This document shows positions 10,600 to 18,866 of a stretch of DNA of 64,000 bases, one piece after another (within the stretch, counting starts at the first letter, position 1; every line of letters starts with the position of its first letter). Source of the stretch: Coprothermobacter sp. (lineage in GTDB: Bacteria; Caldisericota; Caldisericia; Cryosericales; Cryosericaceae). The position numbers were made by a program, and so were the translations under genes. The notes under the pieces are model-generated. The model was not told where the DNA came from and made no database searches. It saw nothing but the letters and a program-made list of their open reading frames with translations. The DNA is taken from contig PNOG01000005.1 in assembly GCA_013824685.1 (NCBI GenBank), positions 97,848 to 161,847 of the forward strand. Direction: 5' to 3'.

Positions 10600-11862
10600 A
10601 TGGATATCCTCATCGTTGGCAGTGGTGGAAGGGAACATGCGCTGGCATGGAAGATCCGCCAGAGTCCCCTGGTAGAACGTGTCTGGGTGGCACCCGGCAA
10701 CGCGGGTATCGCCACATGTGCGACCTGTGTCCCGCTGCATTCGGACGACACGACCGGGCTGGCCGAGTTTGCCCTGCAGCACGGGGTCGGCCTGGTGATC
10801 GTCGGGCCGGAGGAGCCACTCACGAAGGGCATTGCCGACGTCCTTCGCGCTCGGGGTCTGCTGGTCGTTGGTCCAGGAGGAGCGGGGGCACGGCTCGAAG
10901 GGAGCAAATCCTTCGCCAAGGGATTCTGCGAACGACACGAGATCCCGACCGCTCGTGGAATCCGTTGCGAAGATGCGGGGGCTGCGCTGGCGCACATGGG
11001 TGACCTGGGGTTTCCGGTCGTCGTGAAGGCGGACGGCTTGGCCGCCGGCAAGGGGGTCATCATCGCGACAACCCAGGGGGAGGCAGTGACGGCCGTCCAG
11101 AGTCTGGCTGGCCGAGGTCCGTTGCTGCTCGAGGAGTTTCTCAGGGGTCGCGAGTGTTCCCTGCTGTTCCTCTGTGATGGGAAGACTGTCGTGCCGTTCG
11201 CACCCGCGCGCGACTACAAGCGCGCAGGGGACGGCGACATGGGACTCAACACGGGTGGCATGGGCAGCTTCTCTTCGGTGCCGGACGTGACGTCTGCGGT
11301 CCAGCGTGACGCGTATGAGCATATTGCGCTGGGCGTGCTCGCAGGACTCGCGGACGAGCAGATCGACTACCGCGGAGTCCTGTATGTGGGTTGCATGGTG
11401 ACGCGGGAGGGTCTCAAGGTTCTGGAGTTCAACTGTCGGTTCGGCGACCCGGAGACCCAGGTCCTCATGCCGAGGATCCAAGGGGACTTGGTGCCGGCGC
11501 TGGTGGCGTGCGCTGAGGGACGCCTGGCGGATGCGCGGCTGGAATGGCGGGACGAGACAGTTGTCTGCGTCCAGATGGTCTCCCGGGGGTACCCGGCGGC
11601 GCCGGTCACGGGCATGACCATACGTGGCCTGGACACAGTTCCGCAGGACGTCCTGGTGTTTCACGGCGGGACACGGCAGCAGGATGGTCGACTGGTGACA
11701 GCGGGAGGCCGGGTGCTGGGGGTCACGGCCATCGGCGCGACCATGGCCGAAGCGCGCACGCGGGCATATGCGGGCGTCAGCACCATCCACTTTGAGGGCG
11801 CGCAGTGGCGCACAGATATCGCGTCCGGAATGGACGCAACAAGGGAAGGTGAGCAGACATGA
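10600..11862 (+). CDS. purD: Phosphoribosylamine-glycine ligase PurD
   Basis: GAR synthetase joins glycine to phosphoribosylamine. The 420-aa ATP-grasp protein shows the N-terminal LIVGSGGREHALAWKI, the ATP-grasp segment FPVVVKADGLAAGKGV near residue 140, LNTGGMGSFSSVP near residue 215 and LEFNCRFGDPETQVLMPR near residue 275. It lies 9 bp after purH and overlaps purB by 4 bp. Confidence 0.96.
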   Translation: MDILIVGSGGREHALAWKIRQSPLVERVWVAPGNAGIATCATCVPLHSDDTTGLAEFALQHGVGLVIVGPEEPLTKGIADVLRARGLLVVGPGGAGARLEGSKSFAKGFCERHEIPTARGIRCEDAGAALAHMGDLGFPVVVKADGLAAGKGVIIATTQGEAVTAVQSLAGRGPLLLEEFLRGRECSLLFLCDGKTVVPFAPARDYKRAGDGDMGLNTGGMGSFSSVPDVTSAVQRDAYEHIALGVLAGLADEQIDYRGVLYVGCMVTREGLKVLEFNCRFGDPETQVLMPRIQGDLVPALVACAEGRLADARLEWRDETVVCVQMVSRGYPAAPVTGMTIRGLDTVPQDVLVFHGGTRQQDGRLVTAGGRVLGVTAIGATMAEARTRAYAGVSTIHFEGAQWRTDIASGMDATREGEQT

Positions 11863-13175
11863 TCGAACGGTATGCACTTCCGCCGGTCCGGGACCTCTGG
11901 ACCGAGCAGGCGCAATACGAGCGCTGGCTTGAGGTCGAATGCGCGGTCACTGCAGCGTATGAGGAACTAGGTGTGGCGCCTGCCGGAACAGCAAAGCGCG
12001 TCCGGGACGCGGCAGTGCTCGACGTGGAGGACATCCACGCTATCGAGGCGACCGTCGACCACGACGTCATCGCGTTTATCAAGTCGGCCACCCGTGACAT
12101 GGGGGACGACGCCCGGTTCTTTCACCTGGGGATGACTTCATCGGACGTCGTGGACACGGCGCTGGGCATTGCGCTCAAGCGGTCGGGCCAGCTCGTCCTT
12201 GCCCAGCTGGGCGAACTGAGGAGCGTCCTGGCCGGGCAGGCATCGCGCTTCCGGACGACGGTGACGGTTGGCCGTACGCACGGCGTCCACGCCGAACCGA
12301 CTTCCTTCGGACTCAAGTTCCTGTCCTGGCTCGCCGAGACGGAACGCAACGAGGAGCGGCTGGCGGCGGCTGCAGATGGAGTGGCCTGTGGCAAGATTTC
12401 GGGCGCAGTCGGCAACTATGCCAACATTGACCCGCGTGTTGAGGACATTGCTCTCAAGAGCCTGGGGCTGCGGCGGGCGAAATGCTCTACCCAGATTGTC
12501 CCGCGCGACCAGCACGCGGCATTTATGGCTGCTCTCGCCCTGGTGGGCGCCCAGGTCGAGCGCATGGCGACTGAGGTCCGGCTTCTGCAGCGCACCGAAG
12601 TGCGCGAGGCGCAGGAACCGTTTAAGGTCGGCCAACGGGGTTCGTCCGCCATGCCCCACAAGAAGAACCCCATCGTCTGTGAGCGCCTCTGTGGCATGGC
12701 GCGTCTGCTGAGGGGCTACATGACGGCGGCCTTTGAGGACGTGGCACTCTGGCAGGAGCGTGACATCTCACACTCGTCGGTGGAGCGGGTCATCCTGCCC
12801 GACGGAGTCATGACCGCCTACTACATGCTCGATCGCGTCATCTGGCTGATGCGTGGGCTCGTCGTGGATGCTGAGGCGATGCAGGCGACGTTTGCTGCGT
12901 CGCATGGTCTCGTCTATTCGCAGCGTGTCATGCTGGCGCTGGTGCGTGGCGGGATGAGTCGCGAGGACGCATACGCGCTCGTACAGCGTCTGGCGCTGAC
13001 GGCATGGAACGGCGGCGCGGACTTTCACGAGCTCTGCCTGGCGGAACCACGCATCACCACGCTGATGACACCGGCAGAACTGGATGCGCTCTTTGACCCG
13101 CAGTACTACCTGAGGAACATCGGCCCCGTCTATGCGCGGTTCGGCTTGGACAATGCAAAGGAGGAACAATCATGA
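11859..13175 (+). CDS. purB: Adenylosuccinate lyase PurB
   Basis: PurB removes fumarate from SAICAR in the main pathway and from adenylosuccinate in the AMP branch. The 438-aa protein belongs to the fumarase/aspartase superfamily: HLGMTSSDVVDTAL near residue 85, VGRTHGVHAEPTSFG near residue 135, and the flexible signature loop GSSAMPHKKNPIVCE near residue 260. The start overlaps purD and the stop overlaps purA, both by 4 bp. Confidence 0.96.
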   Translation: MIERYALPPVRDLWTEQAQYERWLEVECAVTAAYEELGVAPAGTAKRVRDAAVLDVEDIHAIEATVDHDVIAFIKSATRDMGDDARFFHLGMTSSDVVDTALGIALKRSGQLVLAQLGELRSVLAGQASRFRTTVTVGRTHGVHAEPTSFGLKFLSWLAETERNEERLAAAADGVACGKISGAVGNYANIDPRVEDIALKSLGLRRAKCSTQIVPRDQHAAFMAALALVGAQVERMATEVRLLQRTEVREAQEPFKVGQRGSSAMPHKKNPIVCERLCGMARLLRGYMTAAFEDVALWQERDISHSSVERVILPDGVMTAYYMLDRVIWLMRGLVVDAEAMQATFAASHGLVYSQRVMLALVRGGMSREDAYALVQRLALTAWNGGADFHELCLAEPRITTLMTPAELDALFDPQYYLRNIGPVYARFGLDNAKEEQS

Positions 13176-14425
13176 AACGTGTCGCAGTGGTCGGCGCCCA
13201 GTGGGGTGACGAAGGCAAGGGCAAGGTCGTCAACTATTTCGCCAAGGACTTCGATTGGATTGTCCGCTTCGCAGGAGGCGCCAACGCAGGCCATACTATC
13301 TATGTCAAGGACAAGAAGTACATCAATCACCTGTTGCCATGCATCCTGCCCGACGGAGCAGGCCGCGGTTTTCTTGGGGCCGGCATGGTCGTCGATCTGG
13401 AGCAACTTGTGGCGGAGCTTGAGGTGCTGGCAAAGGATTTCCCTGGCGTAGGCGCCCGGTTCGCCGTCGACCCCGAAGTCTTCCTAGTCCTGCCCTGGCA
13501 CAAGCAGCAGGACCAGCTGCTGGAAGCGATGCGCGCTGAGCCCATCGGCACGACGGGCCGCGGCATCGGACCAGCCTACACCGACAAGGCGTCGCGCGAA
13601 GGCATCAAGCTGTGTCATCTGTTTGATGAGAAGATGCTGATGGAACGTCTGGAGAACTCCTGGACGATCAAGCAGAACCTGTACCGGGGCCAGCTTTCCA
13701 TGCCACCCGCAGAGCTTTCCGGCCTCCTCATGCGTCAACGGGACCGGTTGCTGGAGCTGGGAGTTCAGGTTACCGGGGCGGTCGACATGGCGCACATCTT
13801 CCGCAGTACGTCGGTATTGTTCGAAGGAGCGCAGGGGGTCCTGCTCGACTTGGACTTCGGGACGTATCCGTTTGTCACCTCGGGGTCCTGCATGGCCCAC
13901 GGTGTCTCGTCGGTCGGGTTCTCCACCTTCGAGCTGGACGACGTGGCCGGCGTCCTCAAGGCATACACGACCCGTGTGGGAGAGGGGCCGTTTCCCAGTG
14001 AGGACAATACGGACGTGGCACAGGGCATTCGCGAGCGGGGAAAGGAATACGGCGCCACGACCGGCCGCCCACGCCGTGTTGGGTGGCTGGATCTGCCGGC
14101 GTTGCGGTATGCCGCCATCCGGTCGGGACTCACCAGTTTTGTCATCACCAAGGCCGACGTGCTCAATGGGCTGAAGACCGTCCGGGTGTGCACCGGCTAC
14201 CGTATCGGCGGGGTCGTGCGCGACGTCCCATCGACCTCACATGACTTCTTCGTCGCCGAACCCGCCTATCAGGAGTTGCCTGGCTGGCGCACGACGGATG
14301 ACGTCAACTTCCTCAAGTACATGACCTTCATCGAAGAACAGGTCGGCGTGCCCATCACGTACATCTCCTACGGCCCCCACACGGAGGAGATGGAGACCAA
14401 GAGTCGGCTCATCATGAACATCTGA
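13172..14425 (+). CDS. purA: Adenylosuccinate synthetase PurA
   Basis: PurA condenses IMP and aspartate with GTP, starting the AMP branch. The 417-aa protein shows VVGAQWGDEGKGKVVNY at the N terminus, AGGANAGHTIYV (catalytic His) near residue 35, GTTGRGIGPAYTDKASR near residue 125 and TTGRPRRVGWLDL near residue 290. Its presence at the end of the de novo genes means the operon supplies AMP directly; guaA and guaB are not in the window. Confidence 0.96.
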   Translation: MKRVAVVGAQWGDEGKGKVVNYFAKDFDWIVRFAGGANAGHTIYVKDKKYINHLLPCILPDGAGRGFLGAGMVVDLEQLVAELEVLAKDFPGVGARFAVDPEVFLVLPWHKQQDQLLEAMRAEPIGTTGRGIGPAYTDKASREGIKLCHLFDEKMLMERLENSWTIKQNLYRGQLSMPPAELSGLLMRQRDRLLELGVQVTGAVDMAHIFRSTSVLFEGAQGVLLDLDFGTYPFVTSGSCMAHGVSSVGFSTFELDDVAGVLKAYTTRVGEGPFPSEDNTDVAQGIRERGKEYGATTGRPRRVGWLDLPALRYAAIRSGLTSFVITKADVLNGLKTVRVCTGYRIGGVVRDVPSTSHDFFVAEPAYQELPGWRTTDDVNFLKYMTFIEEQVGVPITYISYGPHTEEMETKSRLIMNI

Positions 14426-14432
14426 GGATCGC

Positions 14433-15140
14433 GTGACAGACGTTATTGTCCGGCGGATGTCGTTTTCCGCTGACCGTTCTCTGCTGCTGATTGCAGTGGA
14501 CTGGCGCGTGGGCGCGCGTCCCGGCCAGTTTGTGATGCTCAAGGTGGGGGACTGGCCTGTCGTCCCCCGTCCATTCTCGATCTGCGCGCAGGACCGCGAG
14601 GCCGGCACGACGAGCTTCCTCATCCGGCGCAAAGGACTGCTGTGGGATCAGCTCCTGCGGCTTCAGCCGGGCGCGACGGTTCAGATCAAGGGGCCGCTGG
14701 GCAACGGGTTTCCTGACTTATCCGCGCCGCTCCTTGTCGGGGGAGGGTGTGGTGTGGCACCGCTGTTGTTCGTGGCGGCGACACGCCCGGTGGCCGGGTT
14801 CTACGCCGGGGTCGCGAGTGCTGCAGAACAGGCCTTCCTGGCCCCCCTCCTCCCGGCCGGGACGGTGGTCACGGTGAACCCGCAGTTCGTGACCGATGCA
14901 TTTCTGGCAGACCGCTGTGCAGGTCCGGTGTTCGCCTGCGGTCCATCACCCATGCTGCGCGTGCTTGCAGACGGCTACCAAGACGGTCCCATCTGGGTCT
15001 CCCTGGAGGAGCGCATGGCATGTGGCGAGGGGTTGTGCAAGGGCTGCCCTGTCCGCAGGCGAGACGGCAGTGTGGCACTGGTCTGCTCCGACGGGCCGGT
15101 GTTCCCCGAGGGGGAGGTGTCGTGGACATGGCAGGACTGA
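14433..15140 (+). CDS. pyrK: Dihydroorotate dehydrogenase electron-transfer subunit PyrK
   Basis: PyrK carries FAD and a [2Fe-2S] cluster and passes electrons from dihydroorotate oxidation to NAD+. The 235-aa protein starts at GTG 14433, 7 bp after purA. It has the flavin-binding PRPFSICA segment near residue 45, a nucleotide-binding LLVGGGCGVAPLLFVA region near residue 105, and the cluster ligands in MACGEGLCKGCPV plus a later VC near residue 215. It overlaps pyrD and stands away from other pyrimidine genes. Confidence 0.9.
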   Translation: MTDVIVRRMSFSADRSLLLIAVDWRVGARPGQFVMLKVGDWPVVPRPFSICAQDREAGTTSFLIRRKGLLWDQLLRLQPGATVQIKGPLGNGFPDLSAPLLVGGGCGVAPLLFVAATRPVAGFYAGVASAAEQAFLAPLLPAGTVVTVNPQFVTDAFLADRCAGPVFACGPSPMLRVLADGYQDGPIWVSLEERMACGEGLCKGCPVRRRDGSVALVCSDGPVFPEGEVSWTWQD

Positions 15141-15985
15141 CAGTTTCTGTTGCCGGTCTCGATTTCGTGAGTCCGGTCATCATCCCTGCAGGTCCCGGTG
15201 GTTTCGGGACCGAGCTGCGCGAACACTACGACCTTACGGCCCTGGGCGCGTTCACGCCCAAGACAGTCACGCCCCTTGCCCGCATCGGCAATCCGCCGCC
15301 ACGTCTGGTGGACACCGGGTTCGGTCTCATCAACTCCATCGGGTTGCAGAACCCTGGGATCGCGGCGTTCCTGGACACGGTGTACCCGACGCTGATGCCG
15401 TTTCCGACACATCTGTTTCTCTCGATCGCGGGCGAGACCGTAAACGAGTTTGAGGACATGGCGCGGACGCTTGCCGGCGTCGAGGGGTTCGACCTTCTCG
15501 AGCTCAATCTCTCCTGTCCCAACGTGGAAGCGTCGTGTGGTGTCATCGGGACCAATCCACAAGCCATCCGTGATGTGGTGATGGCGGTGCGCCACGCCTT
15601 CCCGGACAGGCCTATCGCCGCCAAGCTGCCCTTCGAGGTCCCCGATGTGCTGGGGATCGTGCACGCATGCGAGCAGGCAGGCGTCGACGTTCTCACACTG
15701 TTCAACTGTCCCCAGGCCGCGCGCTTCGATGTGGCGACAGGGAAGCCGTTCCTTGCCCGGGTCACCGGAGGGTTCTCGGGCCCTGCGCTCAAGCCTCTGA
15801 CCCTCGCCAAGCTCCTGGTTGTCCGTTCCCTGACACACCTCCCCATCATCGGGATGGGCGGAGCGTGGACTGCCGATGATGTGTTGGAGTTCCGGTGCGC
15901 CGGGGCCGATCTGGTGGGCATGGGACTGCATACCCTGCAGGACCCGGCGGAGGTCTGCGCCATCGCAAGGAACCTCAGGCCATAG
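15128..15985 (+). CDS. pyrD: Dihydroorotate dehydrogenase catalytic subunit PyrD (class 1B)
   Basis: PyrD oxidises dihydroorotate to orotate with FMN; the adjoining PyrK marks it as the NAD-linked class 1B enzyme. The 285-aa product begins MAGLTVSVAGLDFVSPVI and shows LNLSCPNVE near residue 130, whose Cys is the catalytic base, and GMGGAWTADDVLEF near residue 240 for FMN phosphate binding. A GTG at 15122 is an alternative start closer to the GGGGAGG site. It is the last gene of the purine-pyrimidine operon. Confidence 0.92.
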   Translation: MAGLTVSVAGLDFVSPVIIPAGPGGFGTELREHYDLTALGAFTPKTVTPLARIGNPPPRLVDTGFGLINSIGLQNPGIAAFLDTVYPTLMPFPTHLFLSIAGETVNEFEDMARTLAGVEGFDLLELNLSCPNVEASCGVIGTNPQAIRDVVMAVRHAFPDRPIAAKLPFEVPDVLGIVHACEQAGVDVLTLFNCPQAARFDVATGKPFLARVTGGFSGPALKPLTLAKLLVVRSLTHLPIIGMGGAWTADDVLEFRCAGADLVGMGLHTLQDPAEVCAIARNLRP

Positions 15986-15998
15986 CCTTGCCTCCGCC

Positions 15999-16018
15999 GT
16001 CCCCGCGAAGGCGGGGAC
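15999..16018. repeat. REP-like palindrome
   Basis: The palindrome GTCCCCGCGAAGGCGGGGAC sits between pyrD and the next gene. It belongs to a family of GCG-NAN-GCG palindromes found at six intergenic loci in this window. Confidence 0.6.
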
Positions 16019-16053
16019 CTAGGCCCTGCGGCAGAATGGTGGAGAAAACGCGA

Positions 16054-16065
16054 TATACTGTGGCG
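16054..16065 (+). promoter_or_regulatory. Putative leaderless promoter (-10) of the TPR-GAF-GGDEF gene
   Basis: TATACT (16054-16059) is followed by six bases and the ATG at 16066, which puts the expected transcription start on the ATG itself. No Shine-Dalgarno sequence precedes this ATG. Confidence 0.5.
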
Positions 16066-18276
16066 ATGAAAACGGATGCGGGTGAGTACGTGGAATGTGA
16101 CGGAAGCAGTCTCGGGGACTCTCTGCAGGAAGGACTGCAGGGGCTGTATGACAAGGCCTTTGCATTGTCTGACAGGGATGCCCACGCCGCGAAAGTCATG
16201 GCAGACGAGATCTACGCGAAAGCCGGAGATGCGAAGAGTCCATATTGGCAGGGCTTGTCCCGGTACCTTGCGGGCTTCTGTTTCTACAACCTCAGCGAGT
16301 ATGACAGCGCCATGGAAGAATTCGAGCATGGAGACCAGATTGCCCAGGAGCACAATCTCCCGAACCTTGCAATCAAGTTCCGCAATGGATATGGGGCGAT
16401 CTTCTCGCGACTCGGACGGTACCACGATGCCATCGAGCAGTTCGCTGAGGGCCTGAAGAAGGCCAGGGAAATGGGTCTAAAGAGCGATATTGGCCGTTTC
16501 CTCGTCAACCTCGGGGAGGTCTCTCTTCTGATGGGGGATACCGCCCAGGCACTGTCCTTTGAGTCGGAGGCCGAGGGGCTCATTCAGAATGACATGGCCG
16601 GCGACAGCAGATATGCCATCGACACCTACTACAACCTCGCAGAAGCGCAATCGAAGAGCGGTCTGATGGAGGACGCAGAACGGTCCTACCGCCGAAGTCT
16701 CGAGACTGCTACGAGGGTTGGCAATACGGTCTCCGAGGTGGAGGCGCGCGTTCGTCTCAGCTCCATTCTGGCGGGTCGTGGTCACGAAGCCGAAGCTCTC
16801 GCTGTCATTGAAGAAGCTCTCCGGCTGAGCAGGGGTTGCGGTTTCGCCCTGCAGGAGGTTGGCTCACTGCTTGCCTGCGGACGCATCGAACTGAGTCTCG
16901 GACGTCTGGAAGAGGCAACCCGTCACTTTGAACTGGCGGTCGAGGTAGCCGACAGCCACAAGATGGGAGACCTGCTTCCTCCTGCTCTCGAGTCGCTCTC
17001 CACGGCCAAAGCCGCCATGAATCGCTTCGACGAGGCCTATCGCGACCTCCAGAAATCGGTCGAAGCGGCACATGCATGGTCGAGTTCGGAAGCGGCCAGG
17101 ATGCTGGCCGAGCTGGCTGCAGGATATCGGCTTGAGAAAGTGAAGCGCGAAGCTGAAGTTGAGAAGGTCCGGCGCGAAGGGCTCGAATCCGCAAACGAGC
17201 GTCTCCGGATCGTGACGCGTATCGGGCGGAGTCTCACGCAGAGCCTCGAACCCAGAGACATCCTCATGCGGATGTGGAGTGAACTCTCAGCGTCTATCGA
17301 CCTCAAGTCGCTGGGATTTGGCATCTACAGCCCCGATTCGGGGGAGATCGAGTTTCCTGGATTGATCGAGTCTGGTGTCCTGCAGAAGGCATCGTCGGTC
17401 TTTCTGAGCGACGAGTCCAGTCTCGCTGCGCTCTGCGTGCGGGAGAAGCGTATCCTCTACTATGCAACGTCAGATGAGGCGCGGTCAGCGCTCGGCGACA
17501 AGCCAACCATTACGTTTGGGTCGGTGCCGGTCAGGTCGGAGACAATCCTGTATCTTCCATTGTTCAGGGAGAATGACATTGTTGGCGTGATGACGGTGCA
17601 GAGCGCTAGAGACCACGCATATTCGGACGATACCATCGAGATGCTCGAGGCTATCGCCTCATTTACGGCGATTGCTGTCGAGAACGCACGCATCATGATC
17701 CGGTTGAATGAGATGAATCAAACCATATGTGGAGAAAAAGAGCAGGTCGAGAAGGCCGCTCTCGCATCTTCCTGGCTGGCCGAGCACGACAGTCTGACAG
17801 GACTTTCCAACAGGCGCTTTCTCGAGAGAATCCTCGACGAGAACATTCGGTTGGCGACACTTGAAGACAACAGCATCGCTGTGTTCTTCGTCGACCTCGA
17901 CGATTTCAAGAGGGTGAACGACGCGTACGGGCATGATGCCGGCGACCGAGTTCTTGTGGCTGTTGCGGAGCGTCTGCTCTCTGTCTTTCGAGACGGGGAC
18001 TACGTCGCACGCGTCGGGGGAGACGAGTTCGTCGTCGCTGCGCCCGGCGTGAAGGATATGGCAAGCATTGCGTCGATGGCGGACAAGGTCGTCTCATCGT
18101 TCGATGAACCGTTCACGATCACAGAAGGCACGATTTTAGTCAGCGTGTCGGTCGGTGTCGCTCTGTTCCCGGAGCACGGGCACAGCAGCCAGGAGTTGAT
18201 CAGCCGCGCCGACGAAGCGATGTACTTGATCAAGCGGACAGGAAAAGGAGCGTGGCGCCTGTCGTCGGCTTTCTAG
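16066..18276 (+). CDS. Diguanylate cyclase with TPR and GAF domains
   Basis: Likely makes cyclic di-GMP in response to a ligand or partner. The 736-aa protein has an N-terminal helical repeat region typical of TPRs (about residues 40-370, e.g. GRYHDAIEQFAEGLKKA), a coiled-coil linker (about 375-400), a GAF-like domain (about 410-560) and a C-terminal GGDEF domain. The active-site motif is RVGGDEFVVAAP, and RDGD five residues before it is a complete I-site for product inhibition. There is no signal peptide or membrane segment, so it is cytoplasmic. An in-frame ATG at 16036 is an alternative start, but the -10 box overlaps that region. Confidence 0.88.
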   Translation: MKTDAGEYVECDGSSLGDSLQEGLQGLYDKAFALSDRDAHAAKVMADEIYAKAGDAKSPYWQGLSRYLAGFCFYNLSEYDSAMEEFEHGDQIAQEHNLPNLAIKFRNGYGAIFSRLGRYHDAIEQFAEGLKKAREMGLKSDIGRFLVNLGEVSLLMGDTAQALSFESEAEGLIQNDMAGDSRYAIDTYYNLAEAQSKSGLMEDAERSYRRSLETATRVGNTVSEVEARVRLSSILAGRGHEAEALAVIEEALRLSRGCGFALQEVGSLLACGRIELSLGRLEEATRHFELAVEVADSHKMGDLLPPALESLSTAKAAMNRFDEAYRDLQKSVEAAHAWSSSEAARMLAELAAGYRLEKVKREAEVEKVRREGLESANERLRIVTRIGRSLTQSLEPRDILMRMWSELSASIDLKSLGFGIYSPDSGEIEFPGLIESGVLQKASSVFLSDESSLAALCVREKRILYYATSDEARSALGDKPTITFGSVPVRSETILYLPLFRENDIVGVMTVQSARDHAYSDDTIEMLEAIASFTAIAVENARIMIRLNEMNQTICGEKEQVEKAALASSWLAEHDSLTGLSNRRFLERILDENIRLATLEDNSIAVFFVDLDDFKRVNDAYGHDAGDRVLVAVAERLLSVFRDGDYVARVGGDEFVVAAPGVKDMASIASMADKVVSSFDEPFTITEGTILVSVSVGVALFPEHGHSSQELISRADEAMYLIKRTGKGAWRLSSAF

Positions 18277-18323
18277 CCTGCCGAATGAGCGACTGTGATC
18301 TTCGAGAACGCGTGGGCAATCTG

Positions 18324-18332
18324 TGGTATAAT
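18324..18332 (+). promoter_or_regulatory. Extended -10 promoter of ssrA
   Basis: TGG followed by TATAAT (18327-18332) forms an extended -10 element 24 bp upstream of the mature 5' end of tmRNA. No good -35 box is visible. Confidence 0.65.
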
Positions 18333-18356
18333 TAATTTGTGACATCTCCTACACGT

Positions 18357-18711
18357 GGGGGTGCTGGGGTTCGACAGATACGTGAGGTGCAGGGTTGCAG
18401 GTAGAGGACGACAGTTGGCCTCTTTAAACATCTGTCACAAAAAAACAAGCCAATAACAATTACGCTCTAGCTGCCTAAGCGCGGCTAGCGTTCCTCCGGG
18501 CCGTCCATCCCTGGGTCCGTCAGGGGCGCGTCTATAGGGGTCTCGAAGGCGAGGGCCGTTCCCGTTCCTTGCCAGAGAGTACCAAACGGGAAATCGTGCA
18601 GAGCGGGGCGTCGACTCCCGGCCGAGCGCAAGGTACAACAGTCGACTAAACCTGTAGTAACGCTGTGTTTAACGTATTTGGACGCGAGTTCAACTCTCGC
18701 CACCTCCACCA
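18357..18711 (+). ncRNA. ssrA: tmRNA (ssrA), 355 nt
   Basis: Transfer-messenger RNA frees stalled ribosomes and tags the peptide for degradation. The 5' end GGGGGTG pairs with the 3' CACCTCC to form the seven-pair acceptor stem, the 5' end continues with the conserved TGGGGTTCGAC-like segment, and the gene ends with a T arm (GCGAG TTCAACT CTCGC), A and encoded CCA. The tag ends ANNNYALAA followed by TAA (18449-18478). By alignment with the bases preceding the resume codon in E. coli, translation may resume at ACA (18437), giving a TKKQ prefix. A terminator follows immediately. The 3' 145 nt recur at 20822-20969. Confidence 0.95.
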
Positions 18712-18712
18712 C

Positions 18713-18754
18713 GAACAGAACAACCCGCCCGCCGGCACCCCAGCCGGTGGGCTT
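18713..18754 (+). repeat. Copy 1 of 42-bp direct repeat containing the ssrA terminator
   Basis: This 42-bp stretch right after ssrA matches 22995-23036 at 40 of 42 positions. The pair brackets the whole island. Confidence 0.85.
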
Positions 18755-18762
18755 TCCGTTTT
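18727..18762 (+). terminator. Rho-independent terminator of ssrA
   Basis: A ten-pair stem (GCCCGCCGGC with GCCGGTGGGC, one G-U) with loop ACCCCA is followed by a T-rich tract. Confidence 0.85.
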
Positions 18763-18866
18763 CTGCAGTTCTTCAAGCCACGCGACAGCGCCACGAATCT
18801 GCGAGTCGATTGACGGCATACACAGAGCGGCATATGCTAGGTAATCCATTAACTGGAGGGCGAGAC

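Noticed and set aside
18678..18866. Longer N terminus for the island helicase reaching into ssrA
   Set aside because: It would overlap tmRNA and its terminator; GTG 18867 with GGAGGG is a better start.
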